Source: an uncultured Spirochaetales bacterium
Lineage (GTDB): Bacteria; Spirochaetota; Spirochaetia; Sphaerochaetales; Sphaerochaetaceae
DNA length: 12,298 nucleotides
Assembly (NCBI GenBank): GCA_945947045.1
Contig: CAMEXG010000044.1
Location: 1-12,298, forward strand
Reading direction: 5' to 3'
Both the position numbers and the translations under genes were made by a program. Below, piece by piece: positions 1 to 6,490 of the stretch (its first letter is position 1; every line of letters starts with the position of its first letter). Under the pieces are notes generated by a model. The model saw nothing but the letters and a program-made list of their open reading frames with translations. It was not told the DNA's origin and made no database searches.

Positions 1-678
1 GTTTTCGGCGTAGATGGCTTTATTAAGTTCTTTTGCAATAGGCTTACGCAGTATATCCTCTTTTACTAGTTCCCGTGTCTTGATAAAGAGATTCTTTAAG
101 TCTGCGTCTTTCACGCTTGACTCAAAAAATCCCCAGATTATCTTATCTTTTACTTCCCCGATTGTTTCTTCGCAAACAACATCAATGAAATTGCAACACC
201 AGGAATCGATGTAGGAAGTGAAAAAAGGTTTGTATTCATCATCACTGTCTATATTGAAGGGAACTCTATAACAAGACCCTTCATCTTTATAAATATCGAG
301 ATAATAGATGATGTGGATGAAGACTTCTTCATAAGGATTATCTTTTTCCGGGTAATTCTTTTTATAGAAAGAAATCATCTCTTTTGGAGAAAAGTTAAAG
401 AGTGATAGACGAGGAGGATAGTGGTCTAAACTGTATCCTCTATCGATTAAGATAGTAAATATGTCATTAGATGCCATCTCGTCTATTGCGAAATCCATAG
501 GATCAGGATAATCATCATTATCCCATTTCGCTTGAGAAGGAAGCATACTGAGGCTCTTATCCACAAGATTTAAGTCTTCGTCCCTTATTCCTGCATAGAG
601 AGCATCATAAATATCTCTCTCTGTTGCATATCCGACATCAATTTGTTTTGAGTAGAAGTTTGAAATATTTCTGTTCAT
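1..678 (-). CDS. Hypothetical protein with weak ankyrin-like segments (partial, 3' end outside window)
   Basis: An uninterrupted reading frame of 226 codons starts at an ATG at 678-676 on the minus strand and runs off the left edge without a stop. I do not recognise the family. The protein is acidic and soluble-looking, with no signal peptide or membrane segment. Two stretches read like degenerate ankyrin helices: residues about 23-45 (DALYAGIRDEDLNLVDKSL) and about 60-83 (AIDEMASNDIFTILIDRGY). This is a weak resemblance only. The rest is rich in Tyr, Phe, Asp and Lys. Only a weak AAGAAG ribosome site lies about 12 bases upstream of the ATG, so the start is uncertain. The gene is divergent from the WYL regulator, and the palindrome at 702-717 lies just upstream of both, so shared regulation is likely. 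A role beside the neighbouring DUF262 module is possible but unproven. The absence of stops over 678 bases and natural-looking codon use make it real. Confidence 0.75.
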   Translation of the reverse strand, partial: MNRNISNFYSKQIDVGYATERDIYDALYAGIRDEDLNLVDKSLSMLPSQAKWDNDDYPDPMDFAIDEMASNDIFTILIDRGYSLDHYPPRLSLFNFSPKEMISFYKKNYPEKDNPYEEVFIHIIYYLDIYKDEGSCYRVPFNIDSDDEYKPFFTSYIDSWCCNFIDVVCEETIGEVKDKIIWGFFESSVKDADLKNLFIKTRELVKEDILRKPIAKELNKAIYAEN

Positions 679-694
679 GGAAAAAGAATACTTC

Positions 695-724
695 TTTACA
701 AGTACAATTATTTGTACAGATAAT
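695..724 (+). promoter_or_regulatory. Promoter and palindromic operator upstream of the WYL regulator gene
   Basis: A sigma70-like promoter can be read: TTTACA (695-700), an 18-base spacer, then GATAAT (719-724). The spacer is almost filled by a perfect inverted repeat, GTACAA-TTAT-TTGTAC (702-717). A repressor bound there would cover the promoter. The right half belongs to the 15-mer ATTTGTACAGATAAT (710-724), which occurs again at 2175-2189 in front of the small ORF and DUF262 gene. The natural candidate for binding is the WYL protein encoded immediately downstream, because WYL regulators of the BrxR/CapW type autoregulate through inverted repeats. The match is seen in the sequence; the binding partner is inference. 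Confidence 0.6.
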
Positions 725-754
725 TGGCTATTATCAAGGAAAGGAATACAAGAC

Positions 755-1723
755 ATGCCCAATTTCAATAAACTTATAGTTTTGGCTTCCAAGCTTGCAT
801 CTGATGAAGGTGTAACTATTCAAGAGATATTGAGAGACAATGATATGGGATATAACAGCAGATCCTGCATCTATCAGGATTTCTATAACCTTGAGAATAG
901 CTTTGGCCTCACGCCTTATAAAACAGAAAAGAATCGAGGAAAGAGCGGGAGAGAAGCAATATATAGAATAGATAAAGAGGAATGGAATGAATTCAAAAGT
1001 GAGTTCTTGACCAGGACCTTCTCCGACAAAGAAAGAAGAAGACTCTCTTTCATGCTTGAAAGCATCGGAAGCTTATCTCCTCTTGTAACTGTATCCACAG
1101 ATGATATTATTCCTAAGCTCAACAGTATCATTGGTGATATCTCGATCGATAGTGCAAAGTATGGTGGATACTTCAACCTTGAGGCAACTAATATTCTTGA
1201 TACTCTTCTAGAAGCCCAAGAAACCAAGGAACTGTTATACATCACATATTATGGAGAAAGAAAGCAACTCTTTGTTATCAAATGCTTTGTATTCTCTGGT
1301 GGAACCTACTGCTATGTAATGAATCAAGAAGGTAAGTCCTATATGCTTTCTGTCCAAAGAATAGAGAGAGTGGAGCGACAGCTGATAAAAAAGAACACTC
1401 CTTATCCAAAGCCGGATGTGGATATAGAGAAGGCACTGTCCGATCCTTTCGGAATCGTAAGGGAAACAGAAGAATTTGATGCTGTTGTCAAGCTAAGCGA
1501 CGGACAAGGCTATTATGAGAAAGAAAAGCATTGGCCGGATAATGTGAAGATTGAAAGAGAAGATGACCACTGGCTCTATAAAGTCCGTACTTGCGGTGCA
1601 TACTGGCTTAAGCGGTGGGTCATGTCTTTGGGAAAGGAGGCCGAACTTCTTGAGCCTGAGTGGCTTAGAAATGAGATAAGATGCGAGATGGAAAACATAG
1701 TCGCTTCTTATCAAAAACAATGA
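755..1723 (+). CDS. WYL-domain transcriptional regulator (HTH-WYL-WCX architecture)
   Basis: The predicted 322-aa cytoplasmic DNA-binding regulator has an N-terminal helix-turn-helix-like region (about residues 1-85), a linker, a WYL-like ligand domain (about 158-205, LLYITYYGERKQL then CFVFSGGTYCYV and SVQRIERVE) and a C-terminal WCX-like region (about 238-315). The literal W-Y-L triplet is not conserved, which is common. The frame is open from an ATG at 677, but I prefer the ATG at 755: it has AAGGAAAGG 9 bases upstream, whereas the 677 start lies upstream of the likely promoter and overlaps the divergent gene's start. WYL proteins sense nucleic acid or nucleotide signals and many (BrxR, CapW) repress anti-phage loci from inverted-repeat operators. 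The perfect palindrome at 702-717, and a copy of its right half plus flank before the DUF262 gene, fit that role. The target and ligand are inferred. Confidence 0.85.
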   Translation: MPNFNKLIVLASKLASDEGVTIQEILRDNDMGYNSRSCIYQDFYNLENSFGLTPYKTEKNRGKSGREAIYRIDKEEWNEFKSEFLTRTFSDKERRRLSFMLESIGSLSPLVTVSTDDIIPKLNSIIGDISIDSAKYGGYFNLEATNILDTLLEAQETKELLYITYYGERKQLFVIKCFVFSGGTYCYVMNQEGKSYMLSVQRIERVERQLIKKNTPYPKPDVDIEKALSDPFGIVRETEEFDAVVKLSDGQGYYEKEKHWPDNVKIEREDDHWLYKVRTCGAYWLKRWVMSLGKEAELLEPEWLRNEIRCEMENIVASYQKQ

Positions 1724-1759
1724 AGCAGAAAAAGACAGGCTTCTGAAGGAATGACATGA

Positions 1760-2021
1760 AGAGTAGGGGGGCTGGAATCAATTTCCGCCGACATCATAGT
1801 CGGGGACTTTCCGATCCAAAATCTATAGCCGGAATAAGGCCTATGCCCCTGCATACCTCATCCCTGATTTAGAGACTATATATGTCGGAAGAGGCTCACC
1901 TCTTCATTTTGGAACAGTGCAATCAGTACAGGATGGAGTCTCCTCTAAAGACAACCGGTATCGGCTGCACCCTAAGGAGGAAGATCCTTTCTGGAGGCCC
2001 TTGCTGTTCACATGGGAGTGA
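1760..2021 (+). pseudogene. Decayed gene, two frames needed (family not recognised)
   Basis: Two overlapping frames read like natural protein but neither has a proper start. One (about 1760-1828) ends with ESISADIIVGDFPIQNL and a stop. The other (1800-2021) begins just after an in-frame TAG at 1797-1799 and includes KIYSRNKAYAPAYLIPDLET, YVGRGSPLHFGTV and, before the TGA at 2019-2021, DPFWRPLLFTWE. The second appears to continue the first after a one-base shift near 1817. The natural composition and the switch between frames suggest the 3' end of a broken gene rather than chance. I cannot name the family. A strong terminator follows 80 bases later, consistent with this having been the 3' end of a transcription unit. 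It sits between the WYL regulator and the DUF262 module. Confidence 0.4.
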
Positions 2022-2102
2022 AAGATCTTAGTCTACATGATCCTGACAAAGAGAACTGAAGTCTGAGGAAAAACCTAACGTATTTTGAAATTACTCCCAT
2101 CT

Positions 2103-2137
2103 CCGCCGGTCATGTTATCCCATGGCTGGCGGTTTTC
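2103..2137 (+). terminator. Rho-independent terminator
   Basis: A 12-bp stem (2103-2114 with 2121-2132, allowing two G-U pairs) starts CCGCC and closes GGCGG around a six-base loop. It is followed by TTTTCTT and a second T run. It would end transcripts from the WYL gene or the decayed gene, and it insulates the next promoter region. Confidence 0.8.
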
Positions 2138-2146
2138 TTATCCTTT

Positions 2147-2214
2147 TTGAAACGGAGAAAATATCTGTATAAAGATTTGTACAGATAATCAGGATAATGA
2201 GATTATCTCGGAGG
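2147..2214 (+). promoter_or_regulatory. Leader/operator region with nested inverted repeats before the small ORF and DUF262 gene
   Basis: Three arms at regular spacing can form two mutually exclusive pairs. TATCTGTA (2162-2169) pairs perfectly with TACAGATA (2180-2187), and AGATAATC (2183-2190) pairs perfectly with GATTATCT (2201-2208); each pair has 8-base arms. The middle arm lies in the 15-mer shared with the WYL promoter. A possible promoter is TTGAAA (2147-2152) and TATAAA (2168-2173) with a short 15-base spacer. GGAGG at 2210-2214 is the ribosome site of the small ORF, directly after the third arm. The repeats could be operators for the WYL protein, or alternative RNA stems that hide or expose the ribosome site. 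Confidence 0.5.
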
Positions 2215-2220
2215 TTTTCA

Positions 2221-2361
2221 ATGGATAAATATCATTATAAGTATTGTGGTGGGATGTTTTTGGGTTTCACATTCCTAACAACCCCATGCTCAGAAATACA
2301 AACGGATTTGCAAAGTGCAAACATCCTGCTGCCCTGTGATAATTCGGCAGCAGAAGTATAA
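2221..2361 (+). CDS. Small 46-aa ORF, possible leader peptide or small effector
   Basis: The ATG at 2221 is preceded six bases upstream by GGAGG, one of the best ribosome sites in the window. The peptide has a Tyr/Lys-rich start (MDKYHYKYCGG), a hydrophobic run at residues 12-23 ending in Cys23 and a polar tail, with three Cys (9, 23, 39). The hydrophobic run followed by Cys faintly recalls a lipobox, but the residue before Cys is Pro, which is not canonical. The ORF ends 30 bases before the DUF262 start, and its last codons overlap a GC-rich hairpin (2326-2353). I recognise no family. It could be a leader peptide controlling the downstream gene, a small toxin/antitoxin-like partner, or a chance ORF. 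The ribosome site and position behind the shared operator favour translation. Confidence 0.45.
   Translation: MDKYHYKYCGGMFLGFTFLTTPCSEIQTDLQSANILLPCDNSAAEV
2326..2353 (+). promoter_or_regulatory. GC-rich hairpin between small ORF and DUF262 gene
   Basis: CTGCTGCC (2326-2333) and GGCAGCAG (2346-2353) form a perfect 8-bp stem around a 12-base loop. No T tract follows, so it is not a classical terminator. It overlaps the last codons of the 46-codon ORF and lies 26 bases before the ribosome site of the DUF262 gene. It could act in translational coupling, attenuation or RNA processing. The stem is directly visible; the function is inferred. Confidence 0.4.
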
Positions 2362-2391
2362 AGGCGAAATAACAAAAAGGAGAGATATTGT

Positions 2392-4116
2392 ATGGAAAGC
2401 AAAACAACTATTCACACCCTGCTTCGGGGAACAGAAATTCATGTTCCTGAATATCAGAGAGCATATTCTTGGGATTCAGACATGACATCTGATTCAGCCT
2501 CCATCTCATCAAAACAGGTCGCCGTGTTTTTGAATGACATCATGGACTACATCAGTTTTGAGCGCAAGACTCATTACTATCTTGGTCATTTCATATTCGA
2601 ACGACGTGATGACAATGGCTACAACATCATTGATGGGCAGCAGAGACTTACTACTGTGGAAATATGCATTTCAGCACTCTTGAATCGTATCGAAGAACTT
2701 AATGACCAGCTAAATGATGATGAAATCGCCATTAAAGAAGATATTCTCGCAATCAGGAAAAAGAGGCATTTCCATACTGTAGCTTATGATGATTCGGTCT
2801 TTGCAGACTACGTTGTTGAGGCAAAGCCCTTTGACAAGGAGTTCATCAGTACCCTTGAAACAGAGTCACAGCGAAGGATTCTTGCAGCTATGTCCTATTT
2901 CAGGACCGAGTTCTCAAAAATGGAATACGAAAAATTGAAATCCGTTATGTATGCAATTGCTGATGCTGCTTGTACAACCCACGTAGTTTCCGATAAGTCT
3001 GAGGCCGTGCAGATGTTCATATTCCAGAATGCCAGAGGAAAAGAACCTACAAAGCTTGAGATTCTGAAGGCAAAGCTTATGGATTATGTGCATATCTATG
3101 CTGAAAAAGAAGATGAGAGGACAAACTGCCTCAGACAAATTTCCGATAAGTTTTCAGAAATATACAGATCGGTTTCCATACTGGAGAGATACCACATGGA
3201 TGAGGACAATATCTTGTCATGTGCTTATAGAATTCATAAGGATAACCTCTCTGCATATTTCACACTGGATGATATAGATAAGGAGATGGCCTCTTCTACA
3301 GCTAAGATTCGCCTTGTCATGCAGCTTACTGATACGATTGCCCATAGTTTCAATGCAATAACAGCCTTTGTAAGGCTAACAGAAACCAGAAAATATGAAG
3401 GCATGGAAGAACTCGTCGCTCTTGGATATTTCTCTCTTGCTCTGCCATTCATCGTCAAGTCTTTTGCATTCTCTTCAGAAGATAAGGACAGACTCTCAAA
3501 AGCTCTTGCAGACATTATAGCGAGGAACAGCATAATAGGAACACGTGCAGTTCTCGAGCGCAGACTAGTGGATGTATTCAGCGGAGTGCTTTCTGTTGAT
3601 AAAGTAATAGATCGTATTGAATGGATGAAGACTACTGAGGACTGGTGGTGGGCGTATTGGAATAATAACGCATTTAAAAGGGCTATTGATGGCGAGATGT
3701 GGCCTTCTCAGTCTGTAAAATACATACTCTGGAGATATGAAAACTATCTTCATAGAAATGGAAAGGGAGGATATAAGTCTCTTTCTCCGGAAGACTTGAG
3801 GACAATGACTGTAGAACACATAATGCCTCAGACTCTTCCGGAAGGGCCTGATACAGGATATGATCTATTTGATGGAGCTGATTCCGAATCAAGAAGAATG
3901 TCATACACAAATCAACTTGGAAACTATATCCTGATTTCGGCTAGCCATAATTCCTCCATCGGCAATGGCTCTTTCTCCGAGAAACGAAAGACCTACTGCT
4001 ATGGATATCAGCAACGTGAAATCCAGGATATGACCTCAGGAAGAGACAGTTGGACTTGTGCTGATATTGATGAACGGAGACAGAAACTTGTAGCCTTTGT
4101 TCTTGAAGATCTCTAA
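2392..4116 (+). CDS. DUF262 and DUF1524 domain protein, GmrSD-like modification-dependent endonuclease
   Basis: This 574-aa protein joins two domains seen in the type IV restriction enzyme GmrSD. The N-terminal DUF262 (ParB/Srx-like NTPase) shows VPEYQRAYSW (18-27), IIDGQQRLTT (79-88) and, near residue 210, FIFQNARGKEPTKLEILKAK. The C-terminal DUF1524 (His-Me/HNH-type nuclease) shows VEHIMPQ with His476, then NQLGNY (507-512), Asn520, and GSF..K (526-531), which includes the family's usual catalytic and metal positions. In the family, NTP hydrolysis by DUF262 drives cleavage of DNA with modified bases, as in phages with glucosylated cytosine. GGAGAG sits 7 bases before the ATG, supporting this start. 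It follows the 46-codon ORF and repeat-rich leader and ends in its own terminator. All motifs look intact, so it is probably active in phage defence; the exact substrate cannot be told. Confidence 0.88.
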   Translation: MESKTTIHTLLRGTEIHVPEYQRAYSWDSDMTSDSASISSKQVAVFLNDIMDYISFERKTHYYLGHFIFERRDDNGYNIIDGQQRLTTVEICISALLNRIEELNDQLNDDEIAIKEDILAIRKKRHFHTVAYDDSVFADYVVEAKPFDKEFISTLETESQRRILAAMSYFRTEFSKMEYEKLKSVMYAIADAACTTHVVSDKSEAVQMFIFQNARGKEPTKLEILKAKLMDYVHIYAEKEDERTNCLRQISDKFSEIYRSVSILERYHMDEDNILSCAYRIHKDNLSAYFTLDDIDKEMASSTAKIRLVMQLTDTIAHSFNAITAFVRLTETRKYEGMEELVALGYFSLALPFIVKSFAFSSEDKDRLSKALADIIARNSIIGTRAVLERRLVDVFSGVLSVDKVIDRIEWMKTTEDWWWAYWNNNAFKRAIDGEMWPSQSVKYILWRYENYLHRNGKGGYKSLSPEDLRTMTVEHIMPQTLPEGPDTGYDLFDGADSESRRMSYTNQLGNYILISASHNSSIGNGSFSEKRKTYCYGYQQREIQDMTSGRDSWTCADIDERRQKLVAFVLEDL

Positions 4117-4155
4117 TTGTTACCTTAATGGTTGTTGTATTTATTTCGTCTTCAT

Positions 4156-4188
4156 CACAGCAGGATCTCCATATCCTGCTGTGTTTTC
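4156..4188 (+). terminator. Rho-independent terminator after the DUF262 gene
   Basis: CACAGCAGGAT (4156-4166) and ATCCTGCTGTG (4173-4183) form a perfect 11-bp stem with a six-base loop, followed by TTTTCCC. It lies 39 bases after the DUF262 stop codon and closes that transcription unit. Confidence 0.88.
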
Positions 4189-4684
4189 CCTTCCAAGGCT
4201 ATCTTTCCCTTACCTTCAGCTACAAGCGGGCCTTAGCGCTGCAGGGGACTATCCTCTGACACCACAATCAAGTGACAGGATTAGTTCTCGTATGAATAGC
4301 ATTCGCACTTGCTATATTTTCCATTATTGACAGCGTCTGGATTACGGTAAGGAAAAAGGTTTTCTGGCCATAGTACAGTGTGCTGTGGTAAAATTAAGGA
4401 AAGAGGAAAGATCGGAGGGTATGCTGAGGGAGTTTTGATAATTCTTTTCTATAACAAGTATAAAACATAAAAGGAGAGACAAAAAACTCTCCTCCTTATC
4501 TCATCCTTTTCCCATTTGTGATATGATAGAAAGAGCGGTGGATATCATCTCCATCAGTTATTCGTCAATGTTGTTTCCATAGTCTCTTCTCTTTCATTCA
4601 TTCGTCATGCTTTTATCCTGATATATATTAGACTATTGCTGTCTTCTTTTAGATTTTAGTTCTGTGTATTTATCGGTGTACTCA
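4189..4684. other. Gene-poor stretch between the DUF262 module and the DUF3990 pair
   Basis: I see no intact gene in these roughly 500 bases. The stretch holds one likely transposase tail (4331-4438), listed separately. A weak 7-bp stem (4472-4478 with 4487-4493) lies beyond it. The last 150 bases are very AT-rich and merge into the promoter of the DUF3990 gene. Its makeup suggests insertion sequence debris plus a regulatory region. Confidence 0.5.
4331..4438 (+). pseudogene. Probable C-terminal remnant of a DDE transposase
   Basis: The 35 codons from 4331 to the TGA at 4436-4438 read QRLDYGKEKGFLAIVQCAVV, then KLRKEERSEG. The pattern RL-D-Y, then FLAIVQ with a hydrophobic run and a basic tail, resembles the last helix of IS5/IS4-like transposases. 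An in-frame TGA directly precedes it (4328-4330), and no start codon with a ribosome site is present. I infer the tail of a decayed insertion sequence. The fragment is too short to assign a family with certainty. Confidence 0.35.
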
Positions 4685-4748
4685 TTGATAAACTAATACC
4701 ACAGTATTATATTATAGATATACTAATACTACAGTATTATATAAAAGG
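4685..4748 (+). promoter_or_regulatory. Promoter with tandem operators upstream of the DUF3990 gene
   Basis: A 21-bp element occurs twice (4692-4712 and 4722-4742) with a single difference and a centre-to-centre spacing of exactly 30 bp, about three helical turns. Each contains the palindrome AATAC-YACA-GTATT. A promoter fits over them: TTGATA (4685-4690), 17-base spacer, TATATT (4708-4713). The first operator fills the spacer and touches the -10; the second covers the expected transcript start. AAAAGG (4743-4748) is the ribosome site. The XRE-type protein of the second gene is the obvious candidate to bind here as an autorepressor. Confidence 0.65.
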
Positions 4749-4754
4749 CATCTT

Positions 4755-5456
4755 ATGAAACAAGATTTAACTATCTACCACGGCTCTCAGGAAATTGTTG
4801 AGACACCAAAATATGGAATAGGCAAGAAATACAACGATTACGGTAGCGGGTTTTACTGTACGGAAAATATTGAGATTGCAAAGGAATGGGCTTGCCCTGT
4901 GAAGAACGACGGTTACTCCAACAAATATGTTTTGCACTTGGATGGAATGAACATCATGCATTTGACAAAGGGGAAGTTTAACATCCTTAATTGGCTTGCG
5001 ATTTTGCTTGCTCATAGAAAGTTCGACATCACATCGCCTATAGGTAACAATGCAAGGGAATTTATTCTCGACCGCTTTATGCCTGACACAACCGGCGTTG
5101 ACGTGATGATTGGTTATCGTGCAGACGATTCGTATTTTTCCTTTGCTGAAGATTTCGTGAACAATACAATCTCCCTGCGTGATTTGAACCTTGCAATGCA
5201 GCTTGGTACGCTGGGAGAACAGGTGGTTCTTCTCTCCAAGCGTTCATTTGGACAGATTGAATTTGTAGAGTACGAAGTTGCTGACTACCGTGAATACTAT
5301 TATAAGAGAGCCAAACGAGATCAAAACGCACGAGCCACTTACGTAAGCCAGAAAAAGAACTTACAGCAGCTTGTGGATGATATTTTTGTTCTCGATATCA
5401 TGAGGGAGGACATGAAGCATGACGATCCACGCTTACAATCAGTTATATCTGAGTAA
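4755..5456 (+). CDS. DUF3990 family protein, putative ADP-ribosyltransferase-like toxin
   Basis: This 233-aa cytoplasmic protein matches the DUF3990 pattern: a start with TIYHGSQ (His9), then KYNDYGSGFYCTENIEIAKE (Tyr34), ILNWLAILL, a DVMIGYRADDSYF block and GTLGEQVVLLS (Glu155). The order His in YHGS, Tyr in GFYCT, and Glu in GEQ resembles the H-Y-E catalytic triad of ADP-ribosyltransferase folds, so a toxin modifying a host or phage target with NAD as donor is plausible. This is inference from motif order, not proof of activity. AAAAGG lies six bases before the ATG. The reading frame overlaps the next gene by 38 bases, so the two are co-translated. Genes of this family usually sit in phage-like or island settings beside small regulators, as here. 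Family call is firm; biochemical role is not. Confidence 0.78.
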   Translation: MKQDLTIYHGSQEIVETPKYGIGKKYNDYGSGFYCTENIEIAKEWACPVKNDGYSNKYVLHLDGMNIMHLTKGKFNILNWLAILLAHRKFDITSPIGNNAREFILDRFMPDTTGVDVMIGYRADDSYFSFAEDFVNNTISLRDLNLAMQLGTLGEQVVLLSKRSFGQIEFVEYEVADYREYYYKRAKRDQNARATYVSQKKNLQQLVDDIFVLDIMREDMKHDDPRLQSVISE

Positions 5457-6051
5457 GGCTTCCCGTTCTGTAGGGAATATGCTCCACGACGCAGTAGTGG
5501 AGTTCGATATTAGTGGTACGGATTTTTTGAAACGTTTTATTCAATCCGATATTGCAGAGCAGTTTGAAAGCGGCAATCCCAAATACATAGCAGGAAAAAG
5601 CGGCTTGGAGTTATTCTTAGAGGTCATGGAAAAAACCACTGGTAAAAGCTACAACGTAGAGATTATTAAAAGCTACGAACGAAGCCCGGAATACTGGGTT
5701 GGATGGGTACTGACCCATTATCAATGGTACTCTGGTCGCACTTTCAAGAGCATACTCGATACCGTATCTCACGATGAAATCATCGGGCTTTACGGGACAC
5801 TTCACGAAGCAGACGTGCAAAAGAGTTATGAGGTTCTGGATGCTCACTTTGCAAATAGCGAAAGCAAGCTGAAAACTGTCAGAAAGCAATGTGGCTTGAC
5901 ACAGGAAGCTCTTTCCAATGAATCGGGGGTTTCTCTCAATACCATCCGGGCATACGAACGCAAAAGCAAGGATATAGATAAGGCTCAGTTCGATATTGTA
6001 ATGAGACTAGCAAAAGCTTTGAAGTGCAATGTGTCCGAATTCCTCGACTAA
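5419..6051 (+). CDS. XRE-type helix-turn-helix protein, partner of the DUF3990 protein
   Basis: The 210-aa protein has two parts. Residues 1-150 form a conserved but uncharacterised domain (SGTDFLKRFIQSDIAEQFES, later SPEYWVGWVLTHYQWYSGRT). Residues about 151-210 are a Cro/C1-type helix-turn-helix (LKTVRKQCGLTQEALSNESG, then VSLNTIRAYERKSKDIDKAQ). GGGAGGA at 5404-5410 lies inside the 3' end of the DUF3990 gene, 8 bases before the ATG at 5419, giving a 38-base overlap and tight coupling. The likely job is autoregulation through the repeats at 4692-4742 and perhaps neutralising the DUF3990 protein through the N-terminal part, as in toxin-antitoxin pairs with a DNA-binding antitoxin. The order toxin then antitoxin is less common but known. 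The stop codon abuts a transposase remnant, so the 3' flank was rearranged. Confidence 0.78.
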   Translation: MTIHAYNQLYLSKASRSVGNMLHDAVVEFDISGTDFLKRFIQSDIAEQFESGNPKYIAGKSGLELFLEVMEKTTGKSYNVEIIKSYERSPEYWVGWVLTHYQWYSGRTFKSILDTVSHDEIIGLYGTLHEADVQKSYEVLDAHFANSESKLKTVRKQCGLTQEALSNESGVSLNTIRAYERKSKDIDKAQFDIVMRLAKALKCNVSEFLD

Positions 6052-6273
6052 CTTGGCTATATCCGGCACTTCATGTGGCAGGTTATTCCATGCATTAAGA
6101 GTTTTGTAAACTCCTTCAACTCATACTCCAGGCCGCAGTTCCAGAACAAGTCGGCATACGACATGTTCGTCTTCCTTTACGGAGAGGATGCGGCAAGAGC
6201 ATTGGGGCTCAGCAAGATTCCTGCCAAAGATATCAACCTGACCCCAAGCTGCCTTAAGCCGACGGAAAGCTGA
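6052..6273 (+). pseudogene. C-terminal remnant of an integrase-core (IS30-like) transposase
   Basis: The frame opens directly after the stop of the XRE gene and runs to a TGA at 6271-6273. It carries FVNSFNSYSRPQFQNKSAYD, then MFVFLYGEDAARALGLSKI and a tail with PAKDINLTPSCLK. The pattern NSYxRP, then N-K-S/T-PY-x-x-F-x-F-LYG, is typical of the extreme C-terminus of DDE/integrase-core transposases of the IS30-like type. All catalytic residues and the N-terminal HTH are missing. An ATG occurs at 6073 but without a ribosome site, so I treat the whole as a non-functional fragment. Family assignment is from the tail only. The phased repeats at 6491-6550 downstream may be what remains of the element's end. 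Confidence 0.65.
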
Positions 6274-6490
6274 AAATGAATCCGGGAGCCGGCGTCAGCC
6301 GTTGGCGAAACATGCTCCGACAGCCTTCCCGACAGGATTGCACTTACTTATGCGAAAAAACAAGTCTGGTGCTCTCCTACGCCTTTCCACGCCCAAATTT
6401 CCGTCTGTACGTCTGATTCTAGTCTTTTTCCCAAGGAAAACAACAGCCTGCCGCCCTTTGTTCCCTTCTTTTCGTTCCTGAGGCAGAAGA

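Noticed and set aside
14..214. Plus-strand frame at the left edge
   Set aside because: It lies opposite the long minus-strand frame that spans 1-678, has no ribosome site and reads as low-quality antisense sequence.
677..754. N-terminal extension of the WYL protein from the ATG at 677
   Set aside because: It would be encoded by the promoter and operator sequence, has no ribosome site and overlaps the divergent gene start. The ATG at 755 has a good ribosome site.
4472..4493. Terminator formed by AGGAGAG and CTCTCCT
   Set aside because: The stem has only seven pairs with an eight-base loop, no proper T tract on the plus strand, and no gene on the minus strand that would need it.
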